14,133 nt of DNA from contig JBAYUX010000035.1 in the NCBI GenBank assembly GCA_041674865.1, forward strand, positions 1-14,133, given 5' to 3'. The notes under the pieces were generated by a model, which searched no databases, was not told the origin of the DNA, and worked only from the letters and a program-made list of their open reading frames with translations. This document shows, one piece after another, positions 5,513 through 12,946 of the stretch. Source of the DNA: CALREA01 sp041674865 (GTDB taxonomy: Bacteria; Patescibacteriota; Gracilibacteria; UBA1369; UBA12463). Position 1 is the stretch's first letter, and the number at the start of each line of letters is the position of its first letter. The translations under genes were made by a program, and so were the position numbers.

Positions 5513-6706
5513 ATGCTTTTCACCCGACAACATATCGAGCAGCGCGAACAAAACACTCTTGCGCCATATGCAGTGAAGAGCGGAGAGAGTGCTGGGAGAG
5601 TTTTTCCAGAGACTCTTAGCGAGTTTCGAACGTGCTTTCAGCGTGATAGGGATCGCATTATTCACTCGAAGGCGTTTCGACGATTGATGGAAAAGACGCA
5701 GGTGTTTACGGTTGGCGAGGGTGATCACTATCGAAATCGAATGTCACATTCGACAGAATGTGCACAGGTGAGTCGGGGACTCGCAAGGGGACTTGGCTTG
5801 AATGAAGATCTCGTTGAGGCGATCGCGCTTGCGCATGATTTGGGACATACGCCATTTGGGCATGCAGGTGAACACGCGCTCAATGAGTGTATGCTTGAAC
5901 ATGGGCTTCATTTCGAACACAACGAACAGAGTTTGCGAATTGTGGAGCGACTCGAATATATGTATCCGGAATTTGATGGACTCAATTTGTCAAAAGAAGT
6001 TCTGGATGGATTACTGAAACATCGAACACCATTTGATCAGCCGAAAACTGTATTTAAACAGTCGGCGCATTTGGAAGCCCAGGTCGTAGACCTGGGCGAT
6101 GAAGTGGCTTATATGAGCCATGATCTTGACGATGGCCTTCGTGCTGACATGTTCGCGCTGGATGATATTGTGAAGTTGCCGATTGTTGCGCGAGCGTATG
6201 AAGCGATGACTCAACATTATGGTGAAGTTGCTAAAAATATGACTCCAGAAATTCTTCGTGCACGACTTTCGAGTTCGCTCATGCACTTTCTCGTTGATGA
6301 TATTCTCGAAGAAACGGGGAAGCGACTCGCGGCGCATCATATCAAAACTCTCGAGGATGTTCGCGCGTTTGATGGCATTCTGGTCCAGTTTTCAGCACAG
6401 ATGCGTCATGATATCGATGAACTCCGCGCATTCTTTATGACGCATTATTATTTCTCTCCAAAAGTTTCTGAGCAAAGTCAGCGAGGACAAAATATTATTA
6501 AACAACTTTTCGCATTCTATATAGAATATCCGGAAAAACTTCCTGAAAATTTTCAGCGATTTTTAAAAAAAGAAGAGGCTGAAAAAGACAGGGAATGGGA
6601 ACAGGCAACCGCCTGTGCGGTTGTGGTAAAAGATTATGTCGCAGGCATGACAGATGGGTTTGCAGAAGCGCAATTTCGTGTATACTTTTCGCATGTACTG
6701 CCCTAA
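5513..6706 (+). CDS. dgt: dNTP triphosphohydrolase (dGTPase family)
   Basis: This is a 397-residue HD-domain enzyme of the deoxyguanosinetriphosphate triphosphohydrolase family, which splits dNTPs into deoxynucleosides and triphosphate. The family signature FQRDRDRIIHSKAFRRL (42-58) is followed by metal ligands His79 (NRMSHS), His108-Asp109 (ALAHDLGHTPFGHAGE) and Asp196 (GDEVAYMSHDLDDG). The length and the FGHAGE motif fit the type-2 (tetramer-forming, dGTPase-like) group better than E. coli Dgt. Substrate choice among dNTPs cannot be read from the sequence. The 3' end overlaps nrdR by 14 bases, so the two are probably one operon for control of dNTP pools. Confidence 0.93.
   Translation: MLFTRQHIEQREQNTLAPYAVKSGESAGRVFPETLSEFRTCFQRDRDRIIHSKAFRRLMEKTQVFTVGEGDHYRNRMSHSTECAQVSRGLARGLGLNEDLVEAIALAHDLGHTPFGHAGEHALNECMLEHGLHFEHNEQSLRIVERLEYMYPEFDGLNLSKEVLDGLLKHRTPFDQPKTVFKQSAHLEAQVVDLGDEVAYMSHDLDDGLRADMFALDDIVKLPIVARAYEAMTQHYGEVAKNMTPEILRARLSSSLMHFLVDDILEETGKRLAAHHIKTLEDVRAFDGILVQFSAQMRHDIDELRAFFMTHYYFSPKVSEQSQRGQNIIKQLFAFYIEYPEKLPENFQRFLKKEEAEKDREWEQATACAVVVKDYVAGMTDGFAEAQFRVYFSHVLP
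6660..6686 (+). promoter_or_regulatory. Possible internal nrdR promoter
   Basis: TATACT (6681-6686) ends six bases before the nrdR ATG and has a TTGCAG (6660-6665) 15 bases upstream, within the end of dgt. The geometry resembles the ftsE promoter and would give a leaderless nrdR mRNA. The short spacer makes this tentative. Confidence 0.3.
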
Positions 6707-7139
6707 ATGCAAACACGTAGAAACCAGCGTTCTCGACTCGCGCCTCACGCATGAGGGCAAGTCTGTTCGACGAAGACGGCAGTGCGATACCTGCAAATAT
6801 CGTTTCACAACCTTTGAGCGAATTGAGCTCAGTTCTTTTGTGGTAGTAAAGAGGGATGGGTCACGCGAGCCATACAGTCGCGAAAAAATTGAAAAAGGGG
6901 TGTGGCGAGCGTGCGAAAAGCGAAGCGTTACTCAGGCGCAAGTTGACTCACTTCTCAACGATCTTGAAGAAGAGTGGACCTCCTCTGGCAAAGAAGTTCC
7001 AAGCAAGACTATTGGCGAAAGCGTGATGGAGAAGCTTAAGAAGCTCGATGAAGTTGCCTACATTCGATTCGCATCTGTCTACAAACAGTTCAAAGACCTC
7101 GAGAGCTTCAAGAAAGAAGTGCTCAAGTTTCTGCCGTAG
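6693..7139 (+). CDS. nrdR: Transcriptional repressor NrdR
   Basis: This is a 148-residue NrdR, the zinc- and ATP-cone repressor of ribonucleotide reductase operons. The zinc ribbon uses Cys3, Cys6 (MYCPKCKH) and Cys31, Cys34 (CDTCKYRFTTFER), with the VLDSR and RRRR motifs between them. An ATP-cone follows (VKRDGSREPYSREKI through YIRFASVYKQF). The ATG at 6693 is chosen because NrdR proteins begin directly with M-x-C-P. The frame could be extended 13 codons upstream, but without homology. It overlaps dgt by 14 bases, suggesting translational coupling or a leaderless transcript of its own. NrdR senses dATP/ATP, so it would pair logically with a dNTPase. No nrdA/nrdB/nrdD gene is in the window. 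Confidence 0.95.
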   Translation: MYCPKCKHVETSVLDSRLTHEGKSVRRRRQCDTCKYRFTTFERIELSSFVVVKRDGSREPYSREKIEKGVWRACEKRSVTQAQVDSLLNDLEEEWTSSGKEVPSKTIGESVMEKLKKLDEVAYIRFASVYKQFKDLESFKKEVLKFLP

Positions 7140-7159
7140 CGTATTGATTTTTCTATAGT

Positions 7160-7654
7160 CTACTTTTCGCTCTCATTCTTACTCGTATCTATAGACTCTT
7201 CTTTTTGCGGTCTCACAATGGCTGCTGAGCTGCATCGTATGTCCTTCTGGAAGAATACCTGACCTTCTCTCGTATCAAAAGTTCTCTCTCCGATCGCAAA
7301 CTGAAAACGATAAACATCGTCTCTATCGACGACCTTCGCACAGCATGCTCGCACTTGCAATTGAACACTTATTGGCCATTCTGCTTTCTTAGCTAAATAT
7401 CCTGGAGCATCCATTCTCCCGCCTGCAAGACACTGTCTCATTGCCACATGAAGTGCCGCATTTACCTTCTGCTCTACCTCTTCTGGCGCACCTTCAAATA
7501 CGGGCATATGATCCTGAAAACCTCGTACGTCATCAAGACCCTGTTGCACCAAACTCAACGGCTTAACTCCATCGTGACTTGTTTCTTGCTTATAGAGACC
7601 ACCTGCTGCGCCCAGCACAGCTGCTCCTGTAGCAATTGCTAATTTGACGTTCAT
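7160..7654 (-). CDS. Unknown exported protein
   Basis: I do not recognise this 164-residue protein. The N-terminus (MNVKLAIATGAAVLGAAGGL) is a short signal peptide or anchor rich in Ala and Gly. The body (about 30-145) has mixed helix/strand character with four cysteines (75, 104, 105, 141), including a CC pair that suggests disulfides outside the cytoplasm. The tail is acidic and Ser-rich (KEESIDTSKNESEK). It is convergent with nrdR, 20 bases apart, and divergent from the L,D-transpeptidase gene, with which it shares an upstream region. That hints at a role in the cell envelope but does not prove one. Codon use looks like that of its neighbours. Confidence 0.65.
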   Translation of the reverse strand: MNVKLAIATGAAVLGAAGGLYKQETSHDGVKPLSLVQQGLDDVRGFQDHMPVFEGAPEEVEQKVNAALHVAMRQCLAGGRMDAPGYLAKKAEWPISVQLQVRACCAKVVDRDDVYRFQFAIGERTFDTREGQVFFQKDIRCSSAAIVRPQKEESIDTSKNESEK

Positions 7655-7660
7655 ATAGCG

Positions 7661-7676
7661 AAGTGATTTATCACTT
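7661..7676 (-). promoter_or_regulatory. Small hairpin/palindrome in the 5' leader
   Basis: AAGTGA and TCACTT flank a four-base centre. The hairpin falls between the predicted transcription start (about 7680) and the ATG at 7654, so it would form at the very 5' end of the mRNA, or act as a short operator in DNA. Confidence 0.35.
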
Positions 7677-7685
7677 AAGGTGGTT

Positions 7686-7713
7686 ATTTTATAGCTTTTC
7701 TTGTATTTGTCAA
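7686..7713 (-). promoter_or_regulatory. Promoter of the unknown exported-protein gene
   Basis: On the minus strand, a consensus TTGACA (7713-7708), a 16-base spacer and TAAAAT (7691-7686) make a strong promoter for the gene starting at 7654, with a leader of about 26 bases. Confidence 0.6.
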
Positions 7714-7753
7714 ATTCTGGCCGTTTTCAAAGCTGATATTCTTGACGAAATCG

Positions 7754-7782
7754 TTGACTTAGTTTCAAAAATATATTATAAT
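7754..7782 (+). promoter_or_regulatory. L,D-transpeptidase promoter
   Basis: TTGACT (7754-7759), a 17-base spacer and consensus TATAAT (7777-7782) form one of the best promoters in the window. The leader is about 22 bases, A-rich, and without a Shine-Dalgarno. Confidence 0.7.
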
Positions 7783-7810
7783 AGTACAAACAAACATATA
7801 AAAAACAATT

Positions 7811-9109
7811 ATGAAATCTAAAAAGCCGTTTTATCGTCATACTTCAATTCTTTTAGCAGTCGCTTTCACGACTGGTATTGGTATTGGAAGTTTGAGCGAC
7901 TCTCTTAATGTTCAATCTTCACAAGATTCTATCTTGCAACGATCACCTTTTGTTCAGAGTGTTACCAAAAAGGCTTCCCTCGATAGTATTGGAAAGGTTC
8001 TTGCTTATGAAGTATATGATGGAAAAGTTGTCGACGACAAAGTTGGTGATGATCTCAATGCTCCTGATGTTCCAAAAAAAGTAGATACCACTCCTGTCCC
8101 TGTTCCAAAGGTTGAAAAGCCAGAGAATCAGGCTCCTGTTTTTTCCTATGATATCTCTTGTGACTATACGACTGTAGACAAACCTGTTTATAAGGCAACA
8201 TCTCTTCTCAAAAATCAGGGTGTCTCTTCTCTTCCGAATGGAATTATGCGTGTCACTATTGCGTATAAAAATGATGGAAATATTCCGTGGTTTAGCGACT
8301 CGAGTGGATGTGCTAATGGTCCAGTTGTTCAGCTCGGCACGACACACGAACTTGATAGAGATAGTGTGTTTGCGCATAGCGATATTGGAAGTGGATGGGC
8401 TGCATCAAACCGCATATACATGAGCTCTCCTCGCGTTGATCCAGGTCAAACTGCAATGTTTACTTTTGATATCAAGGCTCCATCTGTAGAGGATGTGTAT
8501 CGAGAAATGTTTGGAGTTGTTATTCCTGGTGTCACATGGGTAAAGGATAGCGATTTCGGTCTTAATGTTACTGTTGGTCAGCCATACGATGAAGAAACTG
8601 CTCAGAAAAAACTTTTTTTCATTAACGGTTCTGGCAGAGGTGTTGATGTTAATTTGAGTGCAGAAAAAAGTGTCGAAGTTGACCTCTCTGAACAGAAAGC
8701 TACTCTTCGACTAGGGGATTATGTTGTTCGAGTGTTCAGTGTGAGCACTGGCGCACCCGATCACCCAACTCCTGTTGGAACATGGAAAATTCTTTTTAAA
8801 CAACAGGTGAGAATTGGTGGAGCTGCACCGTTTTACATCATGCCAAAGTGGCAAGCTATTCGACCTGATGGATATGGATTCCACGGACTTCCAAGTCTTG
8901 GTAATGCAACCCTTCGTGCAAAGATTCGTACGCTTGGACCTGACGATCCAGTTCCTACTGAATGGTTCAAAACTGACTCATTCTGGACTGAGGCACTTGA
9001 TCATATTGGATCAGCACGAAGTCATGGATGTGTTCGATACCTCCCGGATGATGCTGACTATATCTATGATTTCACGGATGTTGGCACTCCGATCATCGTT
9101 CATAAATAG
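7811..9109 (+). CDS. L,D-transpeptidase (YkuD) with NBR1-like Ig domain
   Basis: This is a 432-residue exported enzyme. Residues 1-30 form a signal anchor (basic MKSKKPFYRH then a hydrophobic run). A Pro/Val/Lys/Asp linker spans about 60-108. Residues 110-257 look like the Ig-like FW domain first known from NBR1: YKNDGNIPW, VVQLGT, VDPGQTAMFTFDIKAP and a final FGLNVTVG. The C-terminal YkuD domain (about 285-432) carries GFHGLP (His358) and SHGCVR with catalytic Cys407 and His405. YkuD enzymes make 3-3 peptidoglycan cross-links or attach proteins to the wall from the outer face of the membrane. The FW-like domain probably binds a partner or places the enzyme; its ligand is unknown. Catalytic assignment is firm, and the central domain is a pattern-level call. 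Confidence 0.88.
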   Translation: MKSKKPFYRHTSILLAVAFTTGIGIGSLSDSLNVQSSQDSILQRSPFVQSVTKKASLDSIGKVLAYEVYDGKVVDDKVGDDLNAPDVPKKVDTTPVPVPKVEKPENQAPVFSYDISCDYTTVDKPVYKATSLLKNQGVSSLPNGIMRVTIAYKNDGNIPWFSDSSGCANGPVVQLGTTHELDRDSVFAHSDIGSGWAASNRIYMSSPRVDPGQTAMFTFDIKAPSVEDVYREMFGVVIPGVTWVKDSDFGLNVTVGQPYDEETAQKKLFFINGSGRGVDVNLSAEKSVEVDLSEQKATLRLGDYVVRVFSVSTGAPDHPTPVGTWKILFKQQVRIGGAAPFYIMPKWQAIRPDGYGFHGLPSLGNATLRAKIRTLGPDDPVPTEWFKTDSFWTEALDHIGSARSHGCVRYLPDDADYIYDFTDVGTPIIVHK

Positions 9110-9123
9110 CCGAGAGCTTGAAG

Positions 9124-9152
9124 TTGCCTCGACTCAGTGTTAATGCTACTAT
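9124..9152 (+). promoter_or_regulatory. tRNA-Cys promoter
   Basis: TTGCCT (9124-9129), a 17-base spacer and the extended -10 TGcTACTAT (hexamer 9147-9152) precede the tRNA by about 40 bases. A pre-tRNA leader of roughly 33 bases is expected. Confidence 0.55.
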
Positions 9153-9192
9153 TCCTGCGCTTTATGGGCTGTATAGCCTTGGAAGTTCTTTG

Positions 9193-9267
<75 letters not shown>

Positions 9268-9306
9268 AATCACCATATTTGTGTCGTAGAGACCAAATTT
9301 TAGCTT

Positions 9307-9321
9307 AGATAAGCCTTATCT
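9307..9321. promoter_or_regulatory. Palindrome at the -35 box of the 195-residue protein gene
   Basis: AGATAAG, one base, then CTTATCT form a perfect 7-bp inverted repeat whose last base is the first base of the TTGACT -35 box. It lies in the gap after tRNA-Cys. It is a likely operator. It is too A+T-rich and lacks the T-tract for a good terminator. Confidence 0.35.
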
Positions 9322-9348
9322 TGACTTATTAAATAACTTGGGTATGAT
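9321..9348 (+). promoter_or_regulatory. Promoter of the 195-residue protein gene
   Basis: TTGACT (9321-9326), a 16-base spacer and TATGAT (9343-9348) precede the ATG at 9376, with a leader of about 20 bases. An ATG at 9368 is followed at once by a stop and is not the start. Confidence 0.6.
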
Positions 9349-9375
9349 CTGCCCCTGGCTTTTAACTATGACTTT

Positions 9376-9963
9376 ATGAATGCAGCAGCTTTAGGGACAG
9401 CAACTGGCGAAGAATCTACTCATCATGTAGAGACTATGGAAGGTTATGCTGATCCAATGAAACTTCCTAAGCCTACCTTTAATCTTGATCGTATCGATGC
9501 GGATGTTGCGTTGATGCATGAGATTCTTCACAAAGAAGATGTTGGCGATTCGCAACAGCGTATGGCTCTCGATGCGTATCGCGAGGAGCTTGCATATACT
9601 ATTGAGCAGCTCGGTGGTGGTGCTCGTGCATATCATCTCTTTTTGGGGTCACCTTTCCGTGATCGCGGACTTCCGTCTCGCCGAGAGGAAGAAGGCTCGA
9701 GAAATGCTGCTCTCTTTACTATCTTTGATCTTCCGGTATTACGACAGCTTCGAGCCATGTATCCACGTGTTCGCCGCTCTCACATGGCGCTTGAGGTTGT
9801 AAAATCTGGTGGAAAATTATTACAACTTGGATTACGCGCTGCGTCTCAACATGCACTTGGGCAAGAAGTAAAAAAACCAAGTGATTTGGTCAAAGTCCTT
9901 GTCGCAACTGCTGCTGAACGCGTTTCTAATGTTCTCGATGGCGTCGGCGTTTTGGATGAGTAG
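9376..9963 (+). CDS. Unknown soluble protein
   Basis: I do not recognise this 195-residue protein. It has no signal peptide or membrane segment, so it should be cytoplasmic. After a polar N-terminus (1-30), it is mostly predicted helix: DADVALMHEILHKED (41-55), a helix through MALDAYREELAYTIEQLG (63-80), a charged loop SPFRDRGLPSRREEEGSR (92-109), and helices around FTIFDLPVLRQLRAMYPRVR (114-133) and LLQLGLRAASQHALG (148-162). There are no cysteines. It has its own promoter with an adjacent palindrome. It lies between tRNA-Cys and the helicase gene, on the same strand as both. Codon use matches neighbouring genes, so it is very probably real. Confidence 0.75.
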   Translation: MNAAALGTATGEESTHHVETMEGYADPMKLPKPTFNLDRIDADVALMHEILHKEDVGDSQQRMALDAYREELAYTIEQLGGGARAYHLFLGSPFRDRGLPSRREEEGSRNAALFTIFDLPVLRQLRAMYPRVRRSHMALEVVKSGGKLLQLGLRAASQHALGQEVKKPSDLVKVLVATAAERVSNVLDGVGVLDE

Positions 9964-10029
9964 AGAAATGAATCGTGTTTTTATTCTCATCCTTCGTCAA
10001 GTGTAATGGCTTTTTTTGAGAAGGTCGAT

Positions 10030-10053
10030 GAAGTATACTTCGCGGGCTATACT
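10030..10053 (+). promoter_or_regulatory. Palindrome and -10-like boxes before the helicase gene
   Basis: GAAGTATACTTC (10030-10041) is a perfect 12-bp palindrome containing one TATACT. A second TATACT lies at 10048-10053, 19 bases before the ATG. No convincing -35 is seen for either. The palindrome could be an operator; it does not match the E. coli or Bacillus LexA consensus. Confidence 0.35.
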
Positions 10054-10072
10054 TTTTTATGTGTGAGGGATT

Positions 10073-12550
10073 ATGGACGATATGAATCATCCGTTATTAA
10101 GTAGTTTAAACGATTGTCAGCGTGAAGCTGTGGTTTGCACTGAAGGGCCTTTGCTTGTTATTGCTGGAGCTGGCTCTGGAAAGACAAAAGCTTTGACGCA
10201 TCGTATTGCGTATTTGATTCAAGAAAAGGGCGTTTCGCCATGGAATATTCTTGCGGTGACCTTTACGAATAAGGCCGCAAAAGAAATGAAAGAGCGCGTT
10301 GCAAAGTTGATTGGGGCAAAGACACAGCCAGAGTGGATGGAGAGTATGGGAATTGTTGATCAGGAGAGCGGTCCTGCGCGATCGGTTCCGATGCCCACAA
10401 TGGGAACGTTTCACTCGATTTGCGTGAAGTTACTGAGGAAGTATGCGCATCTTTTGGACTATGAAAATCAGTTCACGATTTATGATCAGCACGATCAGCA
10501 AATTTTGATGAAGCAGTTGATGGAGGAGCATCAGATTGATGAGAAAAAGATGAATCCGAAGTCGGTCCTTGGTGCAATTTCTGGGGCAAAGAGCCAGATG
10601 ATCGATCCGAAGGGATACTATCAATATACGAATTCTTTTTTTACGGAAAAAGTTGCGGAGTTGTATGAGCCGTACCAGAAGGCATTGCGAAAAAGTGGCG
10701 CGATGGATTTCGATGATTTATTGATGAATACCGTGATTTTATTACGGGATTTTCCGGAAGTTTTGGCGGAGTTGCAGGAGAAATTTAAGTACATCATGGT
10801 TGATGAGTATCAGGATACGAATCATACACAGTATGTTTTGGTGAAGTTACTCGCGGCGAAATATCGCAATGTGTGTGCGATTGGCGATGATGATCAGAGT
10901 ATTTATTCGTGGCGTGGTGCGACGATTAAAAATATTTTGGATTTTGAAAAGGACTATCCGGAGACAAAGGTGGTCGCTCTCGAGCAAAACTATCGATCGA
11001 CGCAGAAAATTCTCGATGCGGCGCATAGTGTGATTTCTTTGAATAAACATAGGAAGCCGAAAAAACTGTGGACGCAACAAGATGGTGGACAGAGTGTGAA
11101 GGTGTGGATGGCGCGAAATGAGCGACATGAGAGCGAGATGGTTGGTGAAGAAATTTTGCGACGATTACGAGAACATGAAAATCCTTCGTATAAGGAATTT
11201 GTGCTTCTGTATCGGACGAATGCGCAGTCGCGTGTCGCGGAAGAAGTATTTTTGCGATATGCCATTCCATATAAAATTATTGGTGGAACGCGATTTTATG
11301 ATCGAAAAGAAATTCGAGATGTGATGTCGTATTTGAAAGTTTTGAGTAATCCGCGGGACTCAGTGAGTTTGATGAGAATTATAAATGTTCCCGCGCGCAA
11401 GATTGGGACGAGGACACTTGAGATTTTGCAGACCTATTCGTCGGTGCAGAATATCTCGCTGTTTGATGCGATGGCGCGCGCGGGCGAAATTCCTGAACTC
11501 GCCGGCGGAAAAGTCGATACGATTCTCGGATTTGTGAAGTTGCTCCATGAGTTACAACATATTGCTGGCGAAGTTTCAGCCGCCGGCGTTATTAAGCACG
11601 TCATGGAAGATGCGAAATATCGTGAGTTTCTTGCTGATGGAACCTCGGAAGGTGAAGAGCGTTTAGAAAACGTTCGCGAACTTATTTCCGTTGCGAAAAA
11701 ATATGATGGTCTCGAGCCTGGTATGTCTCTGTGGATTTTCCTTGAAGAAGTTTCGCTTCTTTCCGATACCGATCAGATGGAAGAGAGTGATAATGCCGTC
11801 ACAATGATGACGATTCACGCGGCGAAAGGTCTCGAGTTCACACACGTGTTTGTCCTCGGACTTGAGGAAGGAATTTTCCCAAGCAGTCGAAGCATTATGG
11901 AGCCCGATCAGCTCGAAGAAGAGCGTCGTCTCATGTACGTCGCGGTGACTCGCGCACGTGAGCGGTTGTATTTGATGCATGCACAAGAGCGATTACTTTA
12001 TGGCGAATATAAAACCAACGCACCATCACAATTTCTCGATGAACTTCCTGAAAGTGTTGTTGAAAAAAATTATATGACGACTGGTTCGCTCTCAACTGGC
12101 ACCATGCGACGTGGCAGCGGATTTGATGATGACACCGTTCGACTCGTCGGCATGGATGATGATAACCCTGGTCGATCACGCGTTGGCGGACGAAATGGTG
12201 GAGGTGGATACGGCGGCGGATACGGAGGTAGTGGTAGCGGTTTTGGAAGCTCCGGTGGCTCCCGCTCTGGTGGAAAAATCAACATGGGCACTCAGTGGGA
12301 TGGAAATAGTTCTGGATCTAAATCTGGCGGCAGCAGTGGCTCCGAAGAACGTGTTGTTCGCATGGTTCCGCTTGAAGATGGTGAACCTACCGGCGCTCTG
12401 ACTGAACAAGATCGCGTCGCGCACCCTATCTTTGGAGAAGGGATTATTCTCAGCATCGTTGGTGGAATCGTCACTGTTGTTTTCGAAAATCCTACCATCG
12501 GCACCAAAAAACTCGCCCTCAGTATCGCGCCATTACGGAAGGTGGAGTAG
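10073..12550 (+). CDS. pcrA: UvrD/PcrA-type DNA helicase
   Basis: This is an 825-residue superfamily 1A 3'-5' helicase for DNA repair and clearing of replication and transcription blocks. Motifs in order: Q motif LNDCQREAV (12-20), Walker A AGAGSGKT (31-38), TFTNKAAKEM, GTFHS (111-115), Walker B MVDEYQDTN (242-250), GDDDQSIYSWRGA (271-283), NYRS, MTIHAAKGLEF and YVAVTRARERLYL. Residues about 698-765 are a Gly/Ser-rich linker. The last 50 or so residues (DRVAHPIFGEGIILSIVGG onward) match the PcrA/UvrD C-terminal Tudor-like domain that contacts RNA polymerase in other bacteria. GAGG at 10065-10068, four bases from the ATG, is the only good Shine-Dalgarno in the window. UvrD and PcrA cannot be told apart by sequence alone; Rep is less likely because of the Tudor-like tail. 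Confidence 0.95.
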   Translation: MDDMNHPLLSSLNDCQREAVVCTEGPLLVIAGAGSGKTKALTHRIAYLIQEKGVSPWNILAVTFTNKAAKEMKERVAKLIGAKTQPEWMESMGIVDQESGPARSVPMPTMGTFHSICVKLLRKYAHLLDYENQFTIYDQHDQQILMKQLMEEHQIDEKKMNPKSVLGAISGAKSQMIDPKGYYQYTNSFFTEKVAELYEPYQKALRKSGAMDFDDLLMNTVILLRDFPEVLAELQEKFKYIMVDEYQDTNHTQYVLVKLLAAKYRNVCAIGDDDQSIYSWRGATIKNILDFEKDYPETKVVALEQNYRSTQKILDAAHSVISLNKHRKPKKLWTQQDGGQSVKVWMARNERHESEMVGEEILRRLREHENPSYKEFVLLYRTNAQSRVAEEVFLRYAIPYKIIGGTRFYDRKEIRDVMSYLKVLSNPRDSVSLMRIINVPARKIGTRTLEILQTYSSVQNISLFDAMARAGEIPELAGGKVDTILGFVKLLHELQHIAGEVSAAGVIKHVMEDAKYREFLADGTSEGEERLENVRELISVAKKYDGLEPGMSLWIFLEEVSLLSDTDQMEESDNAVTMMTIHAAKGLEFTHVFVLGLEEGIFPSSRSIMEPDQLEEERRLMYVAVTRARERLYLMHAQERLLYGEYKTNAPSQFLDELPESVVEKNYMTTGSLSTGTMRRGSGFDDDTVRLVGMDDDNPGRSRVGGRNGGGGYGGGYGGSGSGFGSSGGSRSGGKINMGTQWDGNSSGSKSGGSSGSEERVVRMVPLEDGEPTGALTEQDRVAHPIFGEGIILSIVGGIVTVVFENPTIGTKKLALSIAPLRKVE
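12164..12370 (+). repeat. Gly/Ser-rich low-complexity linker in the helicase
   Basis: This stretch encodes GGY, GSG and SGG-type repeats (for example GGGGYGGGYGGSGSGFG) joining the helicase core to the Tudor-like tail. It is protein-level low complexity. The codons vary, so it is not a simple DNA microsatellite. Confidence 0.8.
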
Positions 12551-12936
12551 TAAAAAATCGAGCCCATTCTCGCGTGCACTAGATCAGTATCTTGCCATAT
12601 TGTGCAGATATTCTTTTTTAGAATTCTCTGCCCGGGCAGAACTTTAGCTTCAAATTTGACACGGTTTTCATAAGGTTTGTAATTTTTCTGGGGGAGCTCC
12701 GTGCAGTCGTTTTTGAGGCGAGCTACACGGAGCGAGAGAAGACAGTTCGGTAGTTCTTCGGGCTGGTGGGCGATTGCGAAGATCGTGCAATGCGCTGACC
12801 AGTCGAATCGGATACCCTTCTGGAACATCATGTGTCTCGAGATGATCTGCACGTGCAGACGTCAGAGCACCTACTGAGTTTTGATATTCTCGAGAAGTTC
12901 TGTCTTTGAGGGCGGGAAGTTGAAGAAAGGCGAACT
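12551..12936. other. Intergenic stretch with no convincing gene
   Basis: These 386 bases separate the convergent helicase and Cys-rich protein genes. They hold a 14-bp palindrome and one weak minus-strand reading frame. No clear promoter, RNA gene or T-tailed terminator is visible. Confidence 0.5.
12627..12640. repeat. 14-bp perfect palindrome
   Basis: TCTGCCCGGGCAGA is its own reverse complement and stands out in an A+T-rich context between convergent genes. It could fold into a short hairpin ending helicase transcription, but no T-tract follows on the + strand. On the minus strand a run of A follows, which also does not fit a terminator. Confidence 0.4.
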
Positions 12937-12946
12937 CTAGTTGCAC
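12668..12946 (-). CDS. Doubtful small reading frame
   Basis: This 92-codon frame starts with a GTG that overlaps the end of the upstream Cys-rich gene by 10 bases and ends in TGA. The middle (DVPEGYPIRLVSALHDLRN) looks protein-like, but the C-terminal third is a Pro/Arg/Ser mixture without structure. I recognise no family. It may be a small gene in the same transcript, a decayed gene, or chance. Confidence 0.25.
   Translation of the reverse strand: MQLEFAFLQLPALKDRTSREYQNSVGALTSARADHLETHDVPEGYPIRLVSALHDLRNRPPARRTTELSSLAPCSSPQKRLHGAPPEKLQTL

Noticed and set aside
7140..7159. Terminator between the convergent nrdR and unknown exported-protein genes
   Set aside because: The 20-base gap has a T-run but no inverted repeat.
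12292..12852. A 186-codon minus-strand frame across the helicase 3' end
   Set aside because: Much of it is antisense to the clear helicase tail, it has no recognisable domain, and its composition looks like a shadow frame.
12668..12946. Possible fragment of a Copia-type reverse transcriptase (PEGYP...ALHDLRN...P pattern)
   Set aside because: Only a few spaced residues fit. The YVDD catalytic motif and any other polymerase block are missing, and the host is bacterial. Kept only as a doubtful small frame.
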